Of a stretch of DNA of 64,000 nt, positions 1 through 10,033 are shown piece by piece; position 1 is the stretch's first letter, and the number at the start of each line of letters is the position of its first letter. Source of the stretch: RYN-428 sp035551995. GTDB taxonomy: Bacteria; Planctomycetota; Phycisphaerae; Tepidisphaerales; Tepidisphaeraceae. Under the pieces are notes generated by a model that searched no databases, had not been told where the DNA came from, and worked only from the letters and a program-made list of their open reading frames with translations. The stretch spans positions 62,001-126,000 of the forward strand of contig DASZME010000094.1 of assembly GCA_035551995.1 (NCBI GenBank). The letters run 5' to 3'. Position numbers and translations under genes: made by a program.

Positions 1-6
1 CGTCAA

Positions 7-3000
7 CTATTTCTTCGCAGGCGGCTGAAACTCGGCGGCGGGCCAATTCTTAGGAACTCCCAGCGGTTCGGCCGGCGTTGGCGGGCATAGCGCCCAGTTA
101 TTCAGCGTTGTGCGTCCCGTCGAATCGCAAGTGGCGTCCGTCAATATCACGTTGATTCGCCACGATGCCCGCGCCGCCACTTTACCGAGGCCTTTGGGGA
201 AAGCATCGAGCGGGATCGTCATCATCGCCTGCCACAGAACATCACCGCCGTCGCGCGGCGCTGGGGCCGGGCGAACCTGTCCCTCGGCGCCCACATCCGC
301 CGTCCAATCCGGCGCCCATGTCACCTGCTTTTGTTCCTTGGCGATTCTCTCCAGCAGCGGCTTGTTTTTCAGATCCGTCGGGTCAATTCCGACGGCCGAA
401 TGAATCGAAAAAGTCCGCTGACCGTCCGGCGCGACGGTGAATTCGTAGACCACCGCGCCGTCGCGCCGCGGATCAAGGAGCAGCGTGAAAGCCGAGCCGG
501 AACGGAGATTTTGCTGATCCAGCGGCGACACCAGATCGGCCGCCCTGATCGTCGCGTTGACGTACAGGTGTTTCTCGTCCCATGCCAGGCGGATATCCGC
601 CGGCCCATCGCCCGCCGAGAGGCCATTGGGCTTGAGGAGCCCGGGAAGCTTGTCGGCCGAGCCCCACACGTCGGCCAGGGCGGCTCCGGTTGGATCGTCC
701 AGCGCGACCGGAGTCCATTTCAAGTTACTCGGCGGCGCGCCGACCACGAACGACGCGGTATTGCCGCGATATTCGATCGGTTTGCCGTCGGGGGTGAGGG
801 TGACGCGCGTGCGGCTGGTAAAGGTCAGGGTGTCGGCGGCGAAGATGGCGGGTCGTGCGATGCACCCGCCGCCGGGCATCGGCGCCTCCCAGCCGACCAC
901 GCCGTCGCTGAAGTCGATGCCGAAAAGATTTCCCATTTCCGTACCGCCGAACAGAATTTCCCCGACCAGGATCGGGGCGGCCATGATCGTCCCTCCGACC
1001 TGCGCCGGCTGGTTCCAGGCCGGCTTACCGGTAGCCGCGTCGAGGCAATGGACGTTTCCCGCGCGATCTCCGAAAGCGACGCGGGTTTCAGTGGCGCACG
1101 CGCCGCCGACGATCTCGGCGCCCCCGGAAAACTTCCAGGCCACTCGGCCCGAAGACGCATCCATCGCCGCGAAGTCGCCGGCGCGATCGCCGACGTACAC
1201 CCGCCCGCCGGCGGCGCAGGGGGTTCCCAGAATCCCCGCGCCGATCGGCGTATGCCAGCGTTCGACCCCAAGCGCCGCGTCGACCGCGTAGACCACGCCG
1301 TCGCGCGATCCGAAATAAATTCGACCGTCGGCGGCCGCCGCGCCGCCTTCGACCCAGCCGCCGACCGGAAAGTTCCACAGCATTCGTCCGCGCTGCGCGT
1401 CCACCGCGTAAAGCCGCCGATCCATGCCGCCGTAATACAGCACGCCGCGATAAAGCAGCGGCGGTCCAAGGCACGATCCGCCCGCGGCGAACGCCCATTT
1501 TTCATCTCCGCTCGATACGTCGATCGCGTGCATGACGCCGTTTTTCGATCCGACGTAGAGCACGTTGTCGTCGACGCAAATGGCGCTGGTGACGCCCCAC
1601 GGACGGCTGAGCATGATCGGAAAAGGCAAGCCGTAGATCAGTTTTCCTTCGAGGGAGACGGTGGAACTGATATGCCTTGAATCCCAGTTGGGAGCGTCGC
1701 CGGTCGTTCCCGACATACGCAGCGGCGGATAGAACCCGGCCGCCGCCGTCACGCCGGTGCGCGAGGAAAATTTACCTTCGGTCAGCCAATTGGATTCATA
1801 AGCGCTCGATCCCGCCTGTTCGTAGGCGTCGGCGAGAAGCTTGTCGCGATCGGCATTGCCGGGGAACTTTTTTCGCGCCAGTTGCGCCAGCGCGCGCGCA
1901 TGAGAGAATCGTCCCTGCGCGATCCATTCGCGCACCGTCGCCAGATAGGCGTCGGCGAGCGGCGCGGCGCCGGAGTCGATCATTCCGCACGTCAGTTTTT
2001 CGGCGTGATCAAAATGCGAATCCAGTCCGGTTAGCCAGCGAAGCGGGCCGCCGCCGCTCGTCGGCCGCATGCGCATGTCCGGCGTGCGGCGGTTGGTCAG
2101 CATCTCAAATACATGAACGCCCGCCGACAGATTGAGCGTCGCCTGCGTGGCGATGACCATCATGGCGTCGGGCGTTTTGAAGCTTCCTTCGATGATCGGC
2201 TCCGGATTGCCGTCCAGATAAAGCAGACCCAGTTCCATGGCCGCCCCCGCGCCAAACTGGATCTGATATTCCCCCGCTGCCGGCACGTCGATCTCGGCGC
2301 GAAAATCGTGATAAAACCCGCTGCCCATCTCGCCGTCGGTCCCCCGGAGCAACCGCGTGCGGAGGAACTGGCTTCGATGGGCGGCGTCTTTCTGTTCTTC
2401 GGCCTTCGTCTTGGCCGCGACCTCGGCGGCCTCGAATGACTTACGCGCCAGAACATGGCCCAAAATGTCGCGCCGTGAAAGCGGCTTCACCTCGGCGTAA
2501 CTGTTCACGGTATAGCCGCCGGAGGGCAGCCAATCCTTGCGCCCAAAATCCGCGACCTGGGGAATCTCCGGCAAGGTCGAGGATAAATTATCGAAGTAAA
2601 TGGCGTATTCGCCGGCGCCCGCGGAGCCGTCGAAAATGATTCTCGCCTTAAGCGGATCGCAATAGGCGATGAAGTAGCTTACCGGCTGCCCGTCCGGTCC
2701 AAAGATGCGAATGTCGCGCGCGTCGGGTTGGGCGAGGCCGTCGTGATCGAGCAATACATCGTAATGCTCCGCCCTTTGTGGAGCCCGCACGGTGGTTTTG
2801 AAGAGCCAGCCTTGAGGCCACGACGCCGCGGTCGTGGGTTGCGAGGCGGCGTCCGCCGCGCCAACCACCCCGGCGGGAAGCAACACGCCGGCGATGATGA
2901 GCATGGCGGCAAGGCCGATCTGCACCTGGCGGCGCGGTCGTCCTCGCTCGCGGGCGCGGGCGCGAAGCGGGCGAAGACGCCACCACTTCCAGGCCAGCGC

Positions 3001-3045
3001 GGAATGATCGGTCGCTAACGGAAATTTACTTCGCATTCGTTTCAT
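7..3045 (-). CDS. Secreted PQQ-type beta-propeller protein with C-terminal CBM9-like domain
   Basis: Predicted exported protein of 1012 aa. A basic stretch of about 40 residues precedes a hydrophobic export segment (about residues 42-66, ending near GVVGAADA). Residues 75-150 look like a DUF2341-type beta domain, and a short TPR-like helical stretch lies near 365-425. About six PQQ/propeller repeats follow (455-745), of the type YVGSKNGVMHAIDVSSGD and YYGGMDRRLYAVDAQRGR. The last 220 residues resemble a CBM9/DOMON-type sugar-binding domain (LAWDEKHLYVNATI, then a TLLLDPRRDG-like strand). It is the last gene of the minus-strand run, and its start overlaps the end of the giant gene by 20 bases. 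An internal ATG at 3036 is an alternative start. No enzyme active site is visible; a binding or scaffold role is inferred. Confidence 0.8.
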   Translation of the reverse strand: MKRMRSKFPLATDHSALAWKWWRLRPLRARARERGRPRRQVQIGLAAMLIIAGVLLPAGVVGAADAASQPTTAASWPQGWLFKTTVRAPQRAEHYDVLLDHDGLAQPDARDIRIFGPDGQPVSYFIAYCDPLKARIIFDGSAGAGEYAIYFDNLSSTLPEIPQVADFGRKDWLPSGGYTVNSYAEVKPLSRRDILGHVLARKSFEAAEVAAKTKAEEQKDAAHRSQFLRTRLLRGTDGEMGSGFYHDFRAEIDVPAAGEYQIQFGAGAAMELGLLYLDGNPEPIIEGSFKTPDAMMVIATQATLNLSAGVHVFEMLTNRRTPDMRMRPTSGGGPLRWLTGLDSHFDHAEKLTCGMIDSGAAPLADAYLATVREWIAQGRFSHARALAQLARKKFPGNADRDKLLADAYEQAGSSAYESNWLTEGKFSSRTGVTAAAGFYPPLRMSGTTGDAPNWDSRHISSTVSLEGKLIYGLPFPIMLSRPWGVTSAICVDDNVLYVGSKNGVMHAIDVSSGDEKWAFAAGGSCLGPPLLYRGVLYYGGMDRRLYAVDAQRGRMLWNFPVGGWVEGGAAAADGRIYFGSRDGVVYAVDAALGVERWHTPIGAGILGTPCAAGGRVYVGDRAGDFAAMDASSGRVAWKFSGGAEIVGGACATETRVAFGDRAGNVHCLDAATGKPAWNQPAQVGGTIMAAPILVGEILFGGTEMGNLFGIDFSDGVVGWEAPMPGGGCIARPAIFAADTLTFTSRTRVTLTPDGKPIEYRGNTASFVVGAPPSNLKWTPVALDDPTGAALADVWGSADKLPGLLKPNGLSAGDGPADIRLAWDEKHLYVNATIRAADLVSPLDQQNLRSGSAFTLLLDPRRDGAVVYEFTVAPDGQRTFSIHSAVGIDPTDLKNKPLLERIAKEQKQVTWAPDWTADVGAEGQVRPAPAPRDGGDVLWQAMMTIPLDAFPKGLGKVAARASWRINVILTDATCDSTGRTTLNNWALCPPTPAEPLGVPKNWPAAEFQPPAKK

Positions 3046-6000
3046 GTTCCGGCGACGGCTGGGTCGCGGGTTTGGGTTTTAAGGATTCGGGAAGCGCCCC
3101 GTACAGTTCAATTTCATCGATTGCCGAGAATCCCCCAAGAACATAGATGCGCAGCTTACTGGCGAAAATTGGCTTCTCCAGCTTGTAGACGTTATACGCG
3201 TTGCTATTCCCGCGGACCTTCACCACGTTCGTCCAGAACCCGCGCTTGAGCTGCCGTTTCTCAAAATCGCTCAGCCCCTTGCGCGTTTCCCGGCTCTCGA
3301 TATACGCATCGACGGTATACGCCTCGGCACGCGCCAGGGCAGGATCCTCCGCGATCACGATATGCGTAATGACACGCTTGCGCGGCATGTTCAATTCGAC
3401 GTAACACGGAATCTCCGCGTGAATCGACTCCATTCTCGTGCTGATGCCCGAACCGAACCATTTGCCGCGCAAAAGCCCCGGCTCGTTCTCCATCATCCGG
3501 CCATTCACCAGATCAAACGGATCGGCCCACCTTGCCACATGCGGCGAACCCTTTTCAAACACGTTGAAAAACATATCGATCGTCACCGGCGGATTGGCGC
3601 GAACCGCCTCGCTGATCTGCCCGCGATACAATCCCGGCACGCGGATCAGGTCATCCGACGGAAACGTCAACTGCCGAACGCTCAGCGAAGCGTCGGCGTC
3701 GCCGTCTCCGGCGGATTGCATGAGAATCCGCACGCTTTGGGGCCGGTCCCCAAGCCGCAGCAACGCCCGATCGATCGACTCGTTCTCGCGCGGCTGCGCC
3801 GACGCCATCACCCGCCGAACCGCGATCGGGGCGGCGCCGACGATCGGTTTGCCCGATTCGTCGACGGCTGATTCCAGTTCTGAAATCTCCAGCGACAACT
3901 GCGGATGTCCCGCGGTTCGGCGATGTTTCCATTCGACCAGGTAAGTCGCGAAAGCCGAGCCTTCGCAATTCGCCGTCAGCGGCGTCGCCGCCGTCACCCG
4001 GCCCGACAGGTTCGCCACATCCTTGCCGAGCGGAACGTTCTTCGCCACCTGTTCCCACCAGGAAAGGGCAGTCCCCGTCTCGGGTCCGGGCAATGCCTCA
4101 AGCTCGGCCCATCTTTTTTCCACGTCCTGCGGGTCGGCGTAGCGATTGATCGACTTGCTCCAGAGCGTTTGGCCGGCCGAATCCAGCAGCGCCGCCGTGC
4201 CGCGCATGGTGCCGGCGGCAACGCGGCCGTCGGGCAAGAATTCCAATACCGCCGCGCTGTCGAGCTCCGCGTGGCCGACGGGCTTGAGCGAGTAGTCGAA
4301 CAGGCTGACACGGCCGGAATAATCCGAAATCGCGATGCGCCGGCGCGTTTCGTCCACCTTCAGCGAAAGAATCAGATCGGTCATGCGAACCGACTCGCAC
4401 AGGGACCATTTCGGATCGGTAATGCAGAGCGTGTCGCCGACGGTGAAGACAAGGCGCCGATCGGGAAGCAGGTGGCGATTGGTCTTTTCCCGGCTGCCGC
4501 CGACGTAGGGCGGAATGTCAAAATGCTCGGCGGTAATGAGCTTCAAATCCTTGTCCAAGAGCACATCGACATGATTTGGACGAACGGTGAAGGTGAGTAT
4601 CGAGTAGTCGCCGTTCTGATAAAAGACCCAGCTATCGAGCGGCGGGATTTGTTCCGGCGCCGCCCCGGCGGCCAGCGCCGCGGCGTCGATCGCGATAGGA
4701 ACACGGCGTTTTTCCTTGCCGGTCAGCGCTTCGCGGAAGATCAGATCGTCGCCGAACTCCCCTGCCGCCCCCGGCGCCTTGCCGCTGAGGCGATAGGCCA
4801 GCGTGTCGCCGTGATCCAGCACCGCCAGCAGATTCGCCTTGCGGCCAAAGAGGATCTCCTTGCTGGTTTCGTATTGATCGAATTCGTCGAATTTCCACAG
4901 CGGCTTGAGCGCCAGATCGTAAACGGAAATCGTCCCGTCGGCGGTGGTGGCGACGTATCTCCCGGCTGGGTCGAGTATGAGGTTGTCGTGGTGAAACGTC
5001 TGGGGCGAACCGATGACCGGATCGCGGCCGCCGCGCGATCGCAGTCGCCATTTCACGGCGCCGTCGGCGTCGCGCAGATAGGCGCTTCGGTCCGACGCGA
5101 CGAGCATGCGCTTCCCGTCTTGCGAAAGCTTCATGTCCAGCGTATTGACGTGCCCGATCTTGTCTTCATATTTCAGATTTCCATCCAGGTCGAACACGAA
5201 ACAGTTGCGGGCGTAACCCAGCGCCCCAAAGCCGATCGATTTCCCGTCTCCGGCGACGGAAATACACTGAATCGGGCATCCATCCATGGTGGCGAACGGG
5301 CTGCCGGGGGAGACGGCGCCTTGCGCTTCGTGCGCCACGAGTTTCGGCGCGGCCGGTACGGAAACATCGGCTGGCGGGGCGGAAAGCGCGCCGAGCGTTT
5401 TGATCGCTGCGGAAAGGCCGGCGTCGTCCGGACCGAGCAAGCACAAGACATCGCGACCGAATGCAAAGGGACTGCGAACCAGCGCCAATACCGCCCGGCC
5501 CGGCCCCGGATAATCAGCCGTCAACGGGCGAACGAGCAATCCCGCCTGCTGAATCTCTTCAAGCAAAACGCTTTCGCCTTCGCCGCCGATCAACACGAGA
5601 TGGTGATCGACGAATTGGGACGGCTGCATTTCCTCCCACCCCTTGAACAGATGCACGCGCTCGGTGCTTGCATAGACGCCGGGGTCGGAGGTCTTATGAA
5701 TCTCGGCTTTGACGCCGAGATTCAGGAGTTGTTTCACGACTTCCTTGGCCATGGGAAGCCTGCCCACATATTGCGATTCATCGAGCACCAGGAAGACGGC
5801 CTGCCCGTCTTTCCGGCGGGCGTCGATGAAGGAGCGAATCAAATCCCCGCGTTGCACATCGACCGCCGGCACGTCCGCCATGGCCGATCCGAATGGCAGC
5901 ACCGCCGGGGCGGAGACTTTCAGCGTTGTTTCGACCTGCCGACCGCTGACCAATTCCTTCACGATCAGTTTCCAGTCGCCCGGTTGGAAGCCAAGCGGAA

Positions 6001-9000
6001 CGCCAAGCTCGCCGACGAATGTTTTTAGCGCCGAGGCGGGCATTTCCGTCACGCTCTTGCCGGCGGCGTCGAACAGTTGCAGGCGCAGCGGAATCGCCGC
6101 GTCGATGGCCGCGCCGTCGGCGTCCAGCGGCGTAATACGGATCGGCGTTGATTGGCCGAGCGTAAGGGCCGCGGGCGCTTCCACGCGGATCGCCGCGATC
6201 GCCTTGGGCAGCGTGATGAAAACGCGGAACGGCGACATCGACAGATCGCACACGCCTTCGGTTCGGCCGTCCTTGCCCGGCTGCGACGCCAGCGGCCGCT
6301 GCGTGAAAAGATCGTACGTCACGCCGCCGGGCGAGAAGGAGACTATCTCTTTCAACGGCATGAGCGTGCGTTCGTTGGCTTCTCCGCCGAACGCGCTCCC
6401 TTGCGTGTTTCCGCTCACGCGCGTCGTGCCCATCCAGCTTGGGTAACTCATGTCCCAGACGTAGGTGTAATGGCCTTGCCCCGCCTGATTCGTCTGCACC
6501 AGCACGCGCATGGTCGTGGCCTGCGCGAATGGCTTGAAAATGGGGTCCAGCGTCTCGCGCAGCTTCGCGGTCTTCCGCAACATCTCGCCGAAGATCCAGG
6601 CGTGCGCGTCATCCAGCGGATAGGCGTTTCCCCATTTCATGTCCGATTCGTGCAGCTCGGAGAAATCGTCTTCGATCTTCCGCGCGCCCTTTGGCACAAG
6701 CGTCGAATTCGCCCCGACCAATACGGGTTTTCCCGCCGCCGCGAATTTTTCGATCGCCGCCACATGCTCGGGCAGCAGGTAATGCTGAGCCGGCAAAAGC
6801 AGCAACTTATAGCGATCAAGCTTCCCCTCATCGATCATTTGTTCGGTGACCACTTCGCAGTTGTAGCCGAGAAACGCCAGGTGCATCATCGCGGAATAGC
6901 AGGAATAGAACGAGTCGTTCTTGTTCCAGCGCGGGTCGGTGAATTTGAGGTCTTCATACATCGATTGATGCAGCGGAAAGACCAGCCCGATCTCGGCCTT
7001 GTTGCGAACCTGCTTAAACATCGGCCCGTAGGCGCGAACGATATCGCGTATATCGCGAAACTCCTCCTGCTGAAAGATTTCCGCCAGCGAAGTCGGATCG
7101 ACCACCGGGCCGCCCATGTAGCCAAAACCATCGGTGGCGGCGGCAAGTTGCCCCGCCAGATGATTCTTATTGTTCTTGGCGCCCGCGGTCAGCGTGGTCG
7201 AGATGACGCTATACACCTGATTTTGCGCCATCTGATTAAAGCGCGGACGGCACATGTCCTCGAAGATCAATTCCCATCCATAGTCGCTAAATCCCGTCCA
7301 GACTTCCTGCGGATCGGAGTTGGCGTTGGCTAACGCCGGATAGGTTCCCGAAGCGGCGAATCCCCAGCCGGGACCCACGTTCCAGCAGCGTACCGCGGGG
7401 TTAATCGGCGCGATCACTTCCTTCGCCCACTGGTAATGGTCCTTTTCCAGACAGTTGTAGTTATACACCCACGCCTCATATCGGCGGGCGATTTCCCGGG
7501 TCTCGGCCGTGCTTTTGCCGGCTAAAAACGCCTCCATCGCGCGCGACGCGTCGCTCATCGCCGGAGGACGAAATCCATATTTGGCGACGAAGTTCTTCTC
7601 CAGCGTCTGCATCCGCACGCCGCGATCGTTGTCGCCGAGTTCCGGATCGCCCAGGGGCGCGCTGTTGGGGTAGAGCAGGGCCATCCCCCGAAAATTCTCG
7701 AACTTCTGGCCGATCTGCGCGATCAGCTCATATTTTCGCAGATCCGAATCGACTTCCTTCTGGATGCTGTGAATGAGGGAGTTGGGGCTGAAGGCGCAGT
7801 GAACGCCGTTGACGTGCCCGATGCCCTGCGAGGCCAGGGCCTCGTTGCAGGCTTCCCAATGGTTTTGATAGTAATACACTTCATGTGCGGGCAGCGCGTC
7901 GTTTTCCCGCAGCACCGCCTCGACCTCGGCGATCTCGCTGGACGAATCGCGCCCCACATAGTCGGCGAACGTGGTGAAGATGTACCAGTCGCTGGCGGCG
8001 GTATCGAACTGCCAACCGAGCAGCTCGGCGTTTCGCCGAAGGATTTTCCGCGCTTCGTTGGCCTCGGCGATATCCTTCGGCACGTTTTTGAAAGTCATTC
8101 CAAGGTCGATGCTGTTGGCGCTGAATCGGCTGTCGCAGTGGATCGGAAACGGATTGTTCCATCGCGGCCGCACGATTCGCAGCGACCAGGCGTTGGAAAC
8201 CATCTTCCCCAGCGACGCTTCGATGGTGTAGTCCCCCGGCGCCAGGGCGGCGGTGGCCGTCCCGGCGAGCCGCCAGTGAAACGGATGCGAGCCGGCCGGT
8301 TGCTCGGCGACGTCGCGATCCGCCAGCGGAAAAATATCGCCGCCGCGCTTTAACACGACGCGCAATTTACCGGCGGCGATGGCCGACGTCCCGCGCGCGA
8401 CCACGCTGATGGGGACCTCCGCGCCGGCGGCGAAACTATGCCGGCCCGACGGGCAAAAGATCGACACGTTCGCCGGCGCCGACGGATTGATCACCCCGGT
8501 GACGAAATCCGCGTGCAGCGCCGACCTCGGCGAGCATTCGCCGCGCCGGTCGGCGACCAGCCGCAATCGATACACGCTGGCCGGCAGATCGACCGGAAGC
8601 AAAATCTTGTAGATGTCCGGCTCCGTCCCCGCCTCGACCCGAACCGCCGTCCAACCCTCGTCGGGCGCATCGGGGGCAAGCGCGTTCAGCCAGCCATCCT
8701 CGCCCAGCACCGGCGTCTTCCAGATATACGCCTGCACCTGCGCCGGCGAGAGCGTGGGTGCGTCGAGCGCGTCGAGCAGTTGAACGCGCGCCGCCAGGGT
8801 CTTTCCCGCGTCGGCGCTGTAGGCCGACATCGATACGCTCATCACCCGCGGCTCTTTCGAAACCGGCGATGTCGAATCGACGACGATCTTTCGCCGCGGG
8901 AATCGATCAAAATCGCCGGGCAGCGGCATCGGCTGATTGCTGGCTCGATGGCCAACGGTGATCAGCGCGCCGCCGCTTGCGGGGAAGGCGTAAAAGATCG

Positions 9001-10033
9001 CGTCCCTCTCGGGTTTCTGACTTGGCGGAATCGCCAGCCGACCGGCAGGTCCCGCGATTAAAACATTCACGTCGCCGCCGACGATCCGGATCGGCACGGC
9101 CCGCTGCGGAAGGACGAGCGTGAATTTTCCTTCCACCAGCGACGCCGAGTCCGACGCCGGCTTTCCCGCCTCATCCAGCACCACGATCCCGCCCGGCGTC
9201 ACGTAGAATTGCCGATCCGACGGCGACACCCGGTAGCCAGCTCCCTGGGCATTGGCGAGCATATAAAGCGTGAGCCGTTTGAACGTCGCTCCCGGCGCCA
9301 GGTTCTCTTCCTTGGGAAGCAATTCCTCGGCGTTCCAATAGAGCCGCGCCGACACAGGCAGACGCCGAACCTCGGCGGGCATTTTTCGGATGGCGCTTCC
9401 GTCGACCGCCATGACCGTGACGGGAAAAATTTGAATATCGATCGTCGTGCCCGCTATTTTCAGCGTTGGATCGGAACTGGCGGCCTTTCCGCCGGCCAGC
9501 GTAAAGCGGTGGGCGCCGGGATTGATGACATGCTCGCCGTCTTCCAGCGAAAGATGAATTACGTCCGATCGGCCAAGAAAACTTCCCTTGTATTCGCGAT
9601 AAAAATTGTGCGTGGCGTCGATGACGATGCCGCGCATGTAATTGGAATAGTGATCGAATTCCGCCTGCGGAACGACGCCGTTGTCCTTGACGAGGGCGGG
9701 GTTATTGGCCGCGTCCTGCGCCTCGGCCAGTTTCCGCGCCCGCTCGGCTTCAACGTCGATTTTGGTGATGGCGGTGGAGACGAGTTGATCCGGCGCGTCG
9801 GAGCGGACAAGGCGCAAGGTAAGGTCGGTGGCCGCGTGTGCCGCTGACGTGATGCCAAGCAAAACCATTGCACATATCAGCAGCGTCGCCGATGGCGACG
9901 CGGGGCGGGCGTGCTCGCCCGCCAATCGGCGTGTCGGTCGTCGCGGCCCGCCGTGGGCGAGTACATCCATCCCGCGAAGGCCGGTGGCGCGTCGCTGGGT
10001 CGGGTCGACAATGTTGACTTCGGATTCGCTCAC
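3026..10033 (-). CDS. Giant secreted multidomain protein: glycosidase-like core, GATase-like domain, beta-propeller, F5/8C-like C-terminus
   Basis: About 2335 aa. I place the start at a GTG at 10033 because it forms a four-base GTGA overlap with the stop of the upstream HEAT gene, the junction type used elsewhere in this run. An ATG at 10078 is also in frame. A signal peptide (LLICAMVLLGITSAAHA) lies about 65 residues in. Beta-rich domains fill residues 80-620. A glycoside-hydrolase-like alpha/beta region (about 625-1000) is followed by a segment like the glutamine-amidotransferase-fold domain of GH42 enzymes (LDRYKLLLLPAQHYLLPEHV). A WD/PQQ-like propeller follows at about 1585-1965. The C-terminal 160 residues look like a discoidin (F5/8C) carbohydrate-binding domain (ELNMPRKRVITHIVIAED). 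Substrate and activity cannot be read from sequence. Confidence 0.8.
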   Translation of the reverse strand: MSESEVNIVDPTQRRATGLRGMDVLAHGGPRRPTRRLAGEHARPASPSATLLICAMVLLGITSAAHAATDLTLRLVRSDAPDQLVSTAITKIDVEAERARKLAEAQDAANNPALVKDNGVVPQAEFDHYSNYMRGIVIDATHNFYREYKGSFLGRSDVIHLSLEDGEHVINPGAHRFTLAGGKAASSDPTLKIAGTTIDIQIFPVTVMAVDGSAIRKMPAEVRRLPVSARLYWNAEELLPKEENLAPGATFKRLTLYMLANAQGAGYRVSPSDRQFYVTPGGIVVLDEAGKPASDSASLVEGKFTLVLPQRAVPIRIVGGDVNVLIAGPAGRLAIPPSQKPERDAIFYAFPASGGALITVGHRASNQPMPLPGDFDRFPRRKIVVDSTSPVSKEPRVMSVSMSAYSADAGKTLAARVQLLDALDAPTLSPAQVQAYIWKTPVLGEDGWLNALAPDAPDEGWTAVRVEAGTEPDIYKILLPVDLPASVYRLRLVADRRGECSPRSALHADFVTGVINPSAPANVSIFCPSGRHSFAAGAEVPISVVARGTSAIAAGKLRVVLKRGGDIFPLADRDVAEQPAGSHPFHWRLAGTATAALAPGDYTIEASLGKMVSNAWSLRIVRPRWNNPFPIHCDSRFSANSIDLGMTFKNVPKDIAEANEARKILRRNAELLGWQFDTAASDWYIFTTFADYVGRDSSSEIAEVEAVLRENDALPAHEVYYYQNHWEACNEALASQGIGHVNGVHCAFSPNSLIHSIQKEVDSDLRKYELIAQIGQKFENFRGMALLYPNSAPLGDPELGDNDRGVRMQTLEKNFVAKYGFRPPAMSDASRAMEAFLAGKSTAETREIARRYEAWVYNYNCLEKDHYQWAKEVIAPINPAVRCWNVGPGWGFAASGTYPALANANSDPQEVWTGFSDYGWELIFEDMCRPRFNQMAQNQVYSVISTTLTAGAKNNKNHLAGQLAAATDGFGYMGGPVVDPTSLAEIFQQEEFRDIRDIVRAYGPMFKQVRNKAEIGLVFPLHQSMYEDLKFTDPRWNKNDSFYSCYSAMMHLAFLGYNCEVVTEQMIDEGKLDRYKLLLLPAQHYLLPEHVAAIEKFAAAGKPVLVGANSTLVPKGARKIEDDFSELHESDMKWGNAYPLDDAHAWIFGEMLRKTAKLRETLDPIFKPFAQATTMRVLVQTNQAGQGHYTYVWDMSYPSWMGTTRVSGNTQGSAFGGEANERTLMPLKEIVSFSPGGVTYDLFTQRPLASQPGKDGRTEGVCDLSMSPFRVFITLPKAIAAIRVEAPAALTLGQSTPIRITPLDADGAAIDAAIPLRLQLFDAAGKSVTEMPASALKTFVGELGVPLGFQPGDWKLIVKELVSGRQVETTLKVSAPAVLPFGSAMADVPAVDVQRGDLIRSFIDARRKDGQAVFLVLDESQYVGRLPMAKEVVKQLLNLGVKAEIHKTSDPGVYASTERVHLFKGWEEMQPSQFVDHHLVLIGGEGESVLLEEIQQAGLLVRPLTADYPGPGRAVLALVRSPFAFGRDVLCLLGPDDAGLSAAIKTLGALSAPPADVSVPAAPKLVAHEAQGAVSPGSPFATMDGCPIQCISVAGDGKSIGFGALGYARNCFVFDLDGNLKYEDKIGHVNTLDMKLSQDGKRMLVASDRSAYLRDADGAVKWRLRSRGGRDPVIGSPQTFHHDNLILDPAGRYVATTADGTISVYDLALKPLWKFDEFDQYETSKEILFGRKANLLAVLDHGDTLAYRLSGKAPGAAGEFGDDLIFREALTGKEKRRVPIAIDAAALAAGAAPEQIPPLDSWVFYQNGDYSILTFTVRPNHVDVLLDKDLKLITAEHFDIPPYVGGSREKTNRHLLPDRRLVFTVGDTLCITDPKWSLCESVRMTDLILSLKVDETRRRIAISDYSGRVSLFDYSLKPVGHAELDSAAVLEFLPDGRVAAGTMRGTAALLDSAGQTLWSKSINRYADPQDVEKRWAELEALPGPETGTALSWWEQVAKNVPLGKDVANLSGRVTAATPLTANCEGSAFATYLVEWKHRRTAGHPQLSLEISELESAVDESGKPIVGAAPIAVRRVMASAQPRENESIDRALLRLGDRPQSVRILMQSAGDGDADASLSVRQLTFPSDDLIRVPGLYRGQISEAVRANPPVTIDMFFNVFEKGSPHVARWADPFDLVNGRMMENEPGLLRGKWFGSGISTRMESIHAEIPCYVELNMPRKRVITHIVIAEDPALARAEAYTVDAYIESRETRKGLSDFEKRQLKRGFWTNVVKVRGNSNAYNVYKLEKPIFASKLRIYVLGGFSAIDEIELYGALPESLKPKPATQPSPEHETNAK

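Noticed and set aside
331..1680. 449-codon open frame on the plus strand opposite the PQQ/CBM9-like gene
   Set aside because: Arg/Gly-rich composition typical of antisense reading of a GC-rich gene; no motifs.
3905..6028. 707-codon open frame on the plus strand opposite the giant gene
   Set aside because: Basic, repeat-free sequence with no family features; the minus strand encodes recognisable domains with signal peptide.
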